Positions 5,070 through 8,732 of a DNA stretch of 8,732 bases are shown piece after piece. A program made the position numbers and the translations under genes. The notes under the pieces are model-generated. The model saw only the letters and a program-made list of their open reading frames with translations, did not search any database and had not been told where the DNA came from. The DNA is from Pseudohongiella sp. (lineage in GTDB: Bacteria; Pseudomonadota; Gammaproteobacteria; Pseudomonadales; Pseudohongiellaceae): the NCBI GenBank assembly GCA_030652635.1, contig JAUSPW010000124.1, positions 1 to 8,732 of the forward strand, in the 5' to 3' direction. The number at the start of each line of letters is the position of its first letter. The first letter of the stretch is position 1.

Positions 5070-6716
5070 TTACATCATGCCGCCCATGCCACCCATACCG
5101 CCCATTCCACCCATGTCAGGGCCGCCAGACTGCTTGTCTTCAACAATCTCAGTCACCATGCACTCAGTGGTGATCATCAGACCCGCCACTGAACCGGCAG
5201 CCTGCAGCGCGCTACGGGTCACTTTAGCCGGGTCAATAATACCGGCTTCAACCATGTCCACGTACTCGCCAGTCGCAGCGTTGTAACCAACGTTGCCCTT
5301 GGCGGCTTTGACTTTGTCCAGTACAACAGACGGCTCGTCACCCGCGTTTTTCACGATCTGACGCAGCGGTGCTGTCACAGCACGCAGCAACAGCGCTATA
5401 CCCACGTTCTGGTCTTCGTTGTCGCCTTTCAGCGTGCCTTCGATAGCCTGCAGTGCACGCACCAGCGCCACCCCACCACCAGGAACCACGCCTTCTTCAA
5501 CCGCAGCACGGGTTGAATGCAGTGCGTCTTCCACACGAGCCTTCTTCTCTTTCATTTCCATCTCGGTGCCAGCACCAACTTTGATGACTGCTACACCGCC
5601 AGCCAGTTTGGCCACACGCTCTTGCAGTTTCTCTTTGTCATAATCAGAAGAGGTATCTTCGATCTGACGACGGATCTGGCCAACACGTGTCTCAATTGCC
5701 TTGGGGTCACCAGCACCATCAATGATGGTGGTGTTTTCTTTAGACAGAACCACACTCTTGGCGTGACCGAGGTGAGACAGATCAGCCTGTTCCATGCTCA
5801 GACCGACTTCTTCAGAAATCACAGTACCACCAGTCAGGATGGCGATGTCTTCCAGCATGGCTTTACGACGGTCACCAAAACCTGGCGCCTTAGCAGCAGC
5901 CACTTTCACGATACCGCGCATGTTGTTGACGATCAATGTCGCCAGCGCTTCGCCTTCTACGTCTTCTGCGATGACCAGCAGTGGACGGCCTGATTTGGCA
6001 ACGCCTTCCAGCAGTGGCAGCATTTCACGGATGTTGGAGATCTTTTTATCAACCAGCAGGATGAACGGGTTTTCAAGTTCCGCGCTCATGTTGTCCTGAT
6101 TGTTAATGAAGTAAGGAGACAGGTAACCGCGGTCAAACTGCATACCTTCAACCACTTGCAGTTCGTTGTCGAAGCCAGAGCCTTCTTCAACAGTGATCAC
6201 GCCTTCTTTGCCCACTTTTTCCATGGCATCTGCGATGATCTGACCGACATCACTATCAGAGTTGGCGGAGATGGTACCAACCTGTGCAATCGACTTGGAA
6301 TCGGTGCAAGGGGTAGAAATTTTGCCGATTTCTGCCACCAGCGCTTTGACGGCTTTGTCGATACCGCGCTTGAGATCCATCGGGTTCATGCCAGCGGCAA
6401 CTGATTTCATGCCTTCGTTCAGGATTGCCTGAGCCAGCACAGTTGCAGTGGTTGTACCGTCACCGGCCACGTCAGAGGTCTGGGAAGCAACTTCCTTAAC
6501 CATCTGTGCGCCCATGTTTTCGAACTTGTCTTTCAACTCGATTTCTTTGGCTACGGATACGCCGTCTTTGGTTACTGTAGGAGCACCAAATGACTTGTCC
6601 AGTACCACGTTACGGCCTTTTGGGCCCAAAGTAACTTTTACGGCGTCAGCCAGGATATTTACACCAGTCAGCAGTTTCTGACGGGCGGCATCACCAAATT
6701 TTACGTCTTTAGCCAT
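5070..6716 (-). CDS. groL: chaperonin GroEL (Hsp60)
   Basis: GroEL forms the double seven-subunit ring that, with GroES and ATP, encloses and folds cytoplasmic proteins. The 548-residue protein is full length and collinear with the E. coli protein, one residue shorter near the N-terminus. Visible landmarks are LGPKGRNVVLD (30-40), the nucleotide site GDGTTT (85-90), the apical domain (about 190-375), KKARVEDALH (391-400) with the ATPase Asp397, and the C-terminal GGM repeat tail (531-548). ATG at 6716 is preceded by AAGGAAGAG at a suitable distance. It lies 78 nt after groES and is co-transcribed from the sigma-32-type promoter upstream of groES; two hairpins follow the stop. No truncation or missing key residue is seen. 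Confidence 0.99.
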   Translation of the reverse strand: MAKDVKFGDAARQKLLTGVNILADAVKVTLGPKGRNVVLDKSFGAPTVTKDGVSVAKEIELKDKFENMGAQMVKEVASQTSDVAGDGTTTATVLAQAILNEGMKSVAAGMNPMDLKRGIDKAVKALVAEIGKISTPCTDSKSIAQVGTISANSDSDVGQIIADAMEKVGKEGVITVEEGSGFDNELQVVEGMQFDRGYLSPYFINNQDNMSAELENPFILLVDKKISNIREMLPLLEGVAKSGRPLLVIAEDVEGEALATLIVNNMRGIVKVAAAKAPGFGDRRKAMLEDIAILTGGTVISEEVGLSMEQADLSHLGHAKSVVLSKENTTIIDGAGDPKAIETRVGQIRRQIEDTSSDYDKEKLQERVAKLAGGVAVIKVGAGTEMEMKEKKARVEDALHSTRAAVEEGVVPGGGVALVRALQAIEGTLKGDNEDQNVGIALLLRAVTAPLRQIVKNAGDEPSVVLDKVKAAKGNVGYNAATGEYVDMVEAGIIDPAKVTRSALQAAGSVAGLMITTECMVTEIVEDKQSGGPDMGGMGGMGGMGGMM

Positions 6717-6756
6717 GTTCTCTCTTCCTTATACTTCAAATGATGAATATGTCGCT

Positions 6757-6777
6757 GGCCCGGCAATAAAGGGGGCC
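6757..6777 (-). other. small intercistronic hairpin between groES and groEL
   Basis: GGCCC (6757-6761) and GGGCC (6773-6777) form a 5-bp GC stem with an 11-nt loop in the 78-nt groES-groEL spacer. It has no T tract. It could influence mRNA processing or the groES to groEL ratio, but a stem this short may be chance. Confidence 0.3.
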
Positions 6778-6794
6778 GGACTGGTGAGCAAGTC

Positions 6795-7085
6795 TTACTT
6801 CTCGATCACACCGTAAATTTCGTTTTCGCTCAGAATCAGCAACTCTTCGTCGCCGATCTTAACGGTGTTGCTGGCATATTTGCCGAACACAACTGTGTCG
6901 CCCACTTTCAGGTCAACCGGGCGTTTTTCGCCGTTTTCCATGATTTTACCGGGTCCTACAGCAAGTACTTCGCCTTGTGCAGGCTTTTCAGCCGCAGAAC
7001 CAGGCAGCACAATACCACCGGCTGTTTTGGTCTCTTCTTCCTTGCGACGAACAACAACACGGTCTTGCAATGGTCGAATTTTCAT
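6795..7085 (-). CDS. groS: co-chaperonin GroES (Hsp10)
   Basis: GroES is the seven-subunit lid that caps the GroEL ring. The 96-residue protein is of normal length. It starts MKIRPLQDRVVVRR and carries the mobile loop around residues 16-33 with GGIVL (23-27), which contacts GroEL, and ends in the usual SENEIYGVIEK strand. A GTG three codons upstream (7094) is in frame, but the AAGGAG ribosome site (7096-7101) lies only 1 nt from it and 10 nt from the ATG at 7085, so the ATG is the better start and matches the family. The leader from the predicted heat-shock promoter is roughly 105 nt. Confidence 0.98.
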   Translation of the reverse strand: MKIRPLQDRVVVRRKEEETKTAGGIVLPGSAAEKPAQGEVLAVGPGKIMENGEKRPVDLKVGDTVVFGKYASNTVKIGDEELLILSENEIYGVIEK

Positions 7086-7095
7086 TATTCGCACT

Positions 7096-7101
7096 CTCCT
7101 T
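7096..7101 (-). promoter_or_regulatory. groES ribosome binding site
   Basis: AAGGAG on the - strand sits 10 nt before the ATG at 7085. It rules against the in-frame GTG at 7094, which would leave one base of spacing. Confidence 0.85.
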
Positions 7102-7196
7102 ACTGACTTTACAAACGTCGATGATTAACAAAAGCCGGTGGGCATAAACCCGCCCGACAAAGCTGCTAAGTACTTGAGTTGATACTTGTGTCCGTT

Positions 7197-7224
7197 AGAT
7201 GGGGCTGGTGGTGCAGATTTCAAT
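7197..7224 (-). promoter_or_regulatory. sigma-32 (RpoH) type heat-shock promoter of groES-groEL
   Basis: On the - strand ATTGAAA (7218-7224) matches the RpoH -35 CTTGAAA. After 13 nt comes CCCCATCT (7197-7204), matching the -10 CCCCATNT. Spacing and sequence resemble the E. coli groE promoter. A nine-T run preceded by AAAA (7232-7244) lies 7 nt further upstream and may act as an UP-like or curved element. No CIRCE inverted repeat was found in the leader, so RpoH rather than HrcA control is expected. Confidence 0.85.
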
Positions 7225-7247
7225 GGCTGGCAAAAAAAAATTTTGGA

Positions 7248-7742
7248 TTATGGCAGTCGTTCATCATCTCGAGGCCGGTCTCGGTCAACTACCTCGCCAT
7301 CAATCACGCTGCCGCTTTTGTCATCGGAGGGACGACCGAATCCTGAAAAACCGTCACTCCTCGAGGTACTGTAAAACCCACCCATAAACATGCCGTTGCC
7401 CTTGGCGAGCACCCGCGTTGCAAGGCGACCACGAATGGCCGGCGTAAGCAGCGCAAATCCAATACAGTCTGTCAACAAACCCGGGGTGATCAGCAACGCA
7501 CCGGCAAAGGTTAACAACAAGGCTTCGACAATTTCCTGACCCGGCATCTGCCCTGAACGTAGACGTTGATCTGCACGGCGCAATGTTGTCAAACCTTGGC
7601 GCCTTAAAACGGTGATACCGGTAAACGCAGTCAAGATGACAAGCAACAAGGTCGCTAAACCACCAATCACATCCGCCACCGCAAACAACAGATAGAGTTC
7701 AGCGATGGGAATGACCAAAAACATCAACATGGAAAAACGCAT
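7248..7742 (-). CDS. fxsA: FxsA family membrane protein
   Basis: FxsA is a small inner-membrane protein of unclear biochemical role; in E. coli its overproduction relieves phage T7 exclusion by the F plasmid. The 164-residue protein shows the family layout: a membrane segment from residue 4 to 27 with PIAELYLLF, a second (29-46) ending before LRRQG (46-50), then EIVEALLLTFAGALLITPG (70-88), LLTDCIGFALLTPAIRGRL (89-107) and a polar tail with IDGEVVD (147-153). The tail is longer and more acidic/basic than the membrane part. ATG at 7742 follows AGGAAG at 9 nt. The gene lies 5 nt after the AmpG-like permease, so its ribosome site is inside that gene, and next to groES, an order also found in E. 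coli. A T9 run follows the stop without a clear GC stem. Confidence 0.93.
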   Translation of the reverse strand: MRFSMLMFLVIPIAELYLLFAVADVIGGLATLLLVILTAFTGITVLRRQGLTTLRRADQRLRSGQMPGQEIVEALLLTFAGALLITPGLLTDCIGFALLTPAIRGRLATRVLAKGNGMFMGGFYSTSRSDGFSGFGRPSDDKSGSVIDGEVVDRDRPRDDERLP

Positions 7743-7747
7743 AAAAT

Positions 7748-8732
7748 TCAGCTTCCTGATACTCGCTCGAGCTCACTCTGCCGCGCAGCTACCCGAAACG
7801 CCAGAGCGATGGCGAGTAACCCTATGGCGACCGAATAAAGAAAAAAAGTTGTATAACCCGCGCCCAACGCCGCCGGGGAAACACCAGCCAGTTGTGCGCC
7901 GTTCGTCAACGTCCCTGCCGGCAAGTCAGCAAACATGGGCATGAGCACTGACACTGGCCCGCCTGCATCGGCCGAGCGGGCGGCGGACTCGACTACCCGA
8001 CCGCTTTGTGAGGCCACTAGCTTACCCAGCAGAGCATACAAAGATGAAAACAAGGCATATTGTGTGGCTGTAAAACCCGCCGACGTTAGCGACGACATAT
8101 AGGCAATCAGGGCCGTGCCAGCAAAACCGGTGGCAAGGTTATCAATGGTGATCGCCGCATACAGTGATGGCACATCTGCGCCTCGTGTTGCGAGCCAGAT
8201 AAACACCAGATTGGAGAACGGGCTGGCAAACACGCCAAACAACATGGTTTTAATCACACCAAAGCGCGCAACACAATACCCACCCAGTGCTACGCCCAAT
8301 ACCAGCGCCAACACACCAAATATTTTCCTGACCTCTGCGATCTGTCCAAGACTGAAACCAAGATCCACATAAAACGGCCCCATCAGATTCAGCACAAAAT
8401 CTGACAAACGATACACACAGATCAGTGCCAGAATCAGGCCGCCTAGCTGCGCACCAAACCGACCAAAGAAGTTGGCCAGCGGCTCACCATAGGCGCGTTT
8501 TAAATGGATGCCCGGCCGGGTTGGGCGCCCCGGAACAGGCAGGCAGGCAAGCGCCAGCAATCCCAGGCCCGCCAATACACCTGCCACCTGCAGATAAATG
8601 CCTGTGGGGCTGCTGCGCCAGACACTGACCAGTTGGTCGCCCGCCTCTGCACTGCCACCCACAAACAGCAACACTTCCTGCAGCATCACGGCATTGCCGG
8701 TTAATCCGGACCCCATCAGCAGCGCTGCCAGC
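7748..8732 (-). CDS. AmpG-like major facilitator permease, 5' partial
   Basis: The frame is open through the right edge; codons upstream of the Met at 8716 continue as hydrophobic residues (LAALL), so the N-terminal part, perhaps 100-200 residues, is missing. Counting from that Met, the visible 322 residues hold about eight membrane segments. AmpG-type signatures are VYRLSDF (101-107), GFSLGQIAEVRKIFG (120-134), IDNLATGFAGTALIAYMSSL (191-210) and FTATQYALFSS (215-225). AmpG proteins carry anhydro-muropeptides from periplasm to cytoplasm for wall recycling and affect beta-lactamase induction. Between the SGRVVES end (246) and YTTFFLYS (288-295) there is an unusually long polar/Ala-Gly-rich segment of about 40 residues, probably a periplasmic loop. 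The stop is 5 nt from fxsA, indicating co-transcription. Membership of the AmpG/PAT branch is likely; the substrate is inferred. Confidence 0.82.
   Translation of the reverse strand, partial: LAALLMGSGLTGNAVMLQEVLLFVGGSAEAGDQLVSVWRSSPTGIYLQVAGVLAGLGLLALACLPVPGRPTRPGIHLKRAYGEPLANFFGRFGAQLGGLILALICVYRLSDFVLNLMGPFYVDLGFSLGQIAEVRKIFGVLALVLGVALGGYCVARFGVIKTMLFGVFASPFSNLVFIWLATRGADVPSLYAAITIDNLATGFAGTALIAYMSSLTSAGFTATQYALFSSLYALLGKLVASQSGRVVESAARSADAGGPVSVLMPMFADLPAGTLTNGAQLAGVSPAALGAGYTTFFLYSVAIGLLAIALAFRVAARQSELERVSGS

Noticed and set aside
4756..5286. Open frame of 176 codons on the + strand
   Set aside because: It runs through the palindrome, the groEL terminator and then antisense to the groEL GGM tail; composition is low-complexity and no family is recognisable.
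5517..5993. Long + strand open frames antisense to groEL
   Set aside because: They are by-products of groEL codon use; no ribosome sites or recognisable domains.
7092..7094. GTG start for groES three codons upstream
   Set aside because: Only one base separates it from the AAGGAG ribosome site; the ATG at 7085 has normal spacing and matches family length.
7083..7101. GAGTGCGAA near the groES start as a CIRCE half-site
   Set aside because: The matching TTAGCACTC arm at 9-nt spacing is absent.
7171..7188. Direct repeat TACTTG at 12-nt spacing in the groES leader
   Set aside because: Two 6-nt copies are too short to separate from chance; no operator is recognised.
7232..7244. T9 run after fxsA as an intrinsic terminator
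   Set aside because: No GC-rich stem precedes it on the - strand; listed instead as a possible upstream element of the groE promoter.

Overview
The window looks like chromosomal DNA of a gammaproteobacterium, probably a free-living aquatic or marine one; the lineage is an inference. The evidence is a GroEL with a GGM-repeat tail, the fxsA-groES-groEL order also known from Escherichia coli, a class I purE-purK pair, and a sigma-32-like heat-shock promoter instead of a CIRCE operator. GC content is moderate. No phage, transposase, CRISPR, tRNA or rRNA gene was seen.

Layout: positions 1-735 hold the 3' part of a MotB/OmpA-family stator-like gene on the + strand. Every other gene is on the - strand. 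Reading the - strand from the right edge, an AmpG-like permease (its 5' end lies outside the window) is followed 5 nt later by fxsA. Next comes a sigma-32-type promoter driving groES-groEL, whose transcript ends in two hairpins, the second a strong intrinsic terminator. A 437-bp gene-free stretch follows. It contains a 196-nt nested palindrome (4755-4950) that is the most unusual object in the window. Then comes a tight co-directional cluster sbtA-sbtB-purE-purK-alpha/beta hydrolase, ending tail-to-tail against the motB-like gene with no intergenic base.

How the genes may work together: sbtA (sodium-bicarbonate symporter) and sbtB (its PII-like regulator) overlap by ATGA, as do purE and purK. 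PurK consumes bicarbonate and ATP to carboxylate aminoimidazole ribonucleotide, so a bicarbonate importer directly upstream of purEK suggests a link between inorganic-carbon uptake and purine synthesis. This is inference: a possible -10 element in the 69-nt sbtB-purE gap means purEK may also be transcribed alone.

The 196-nt palindrome forms 71 pairs in 13 consecutive helices around a 3-nt apical loop. All five non-Watson-Crick pairs are G-U in + strand RNA and none is A-C, which suggests that the selected product is a + strand RNA. The two groEL-distal hairpins show the opposite polarity (G-U on the - strand), as expected for the 3' UTR of groEL.
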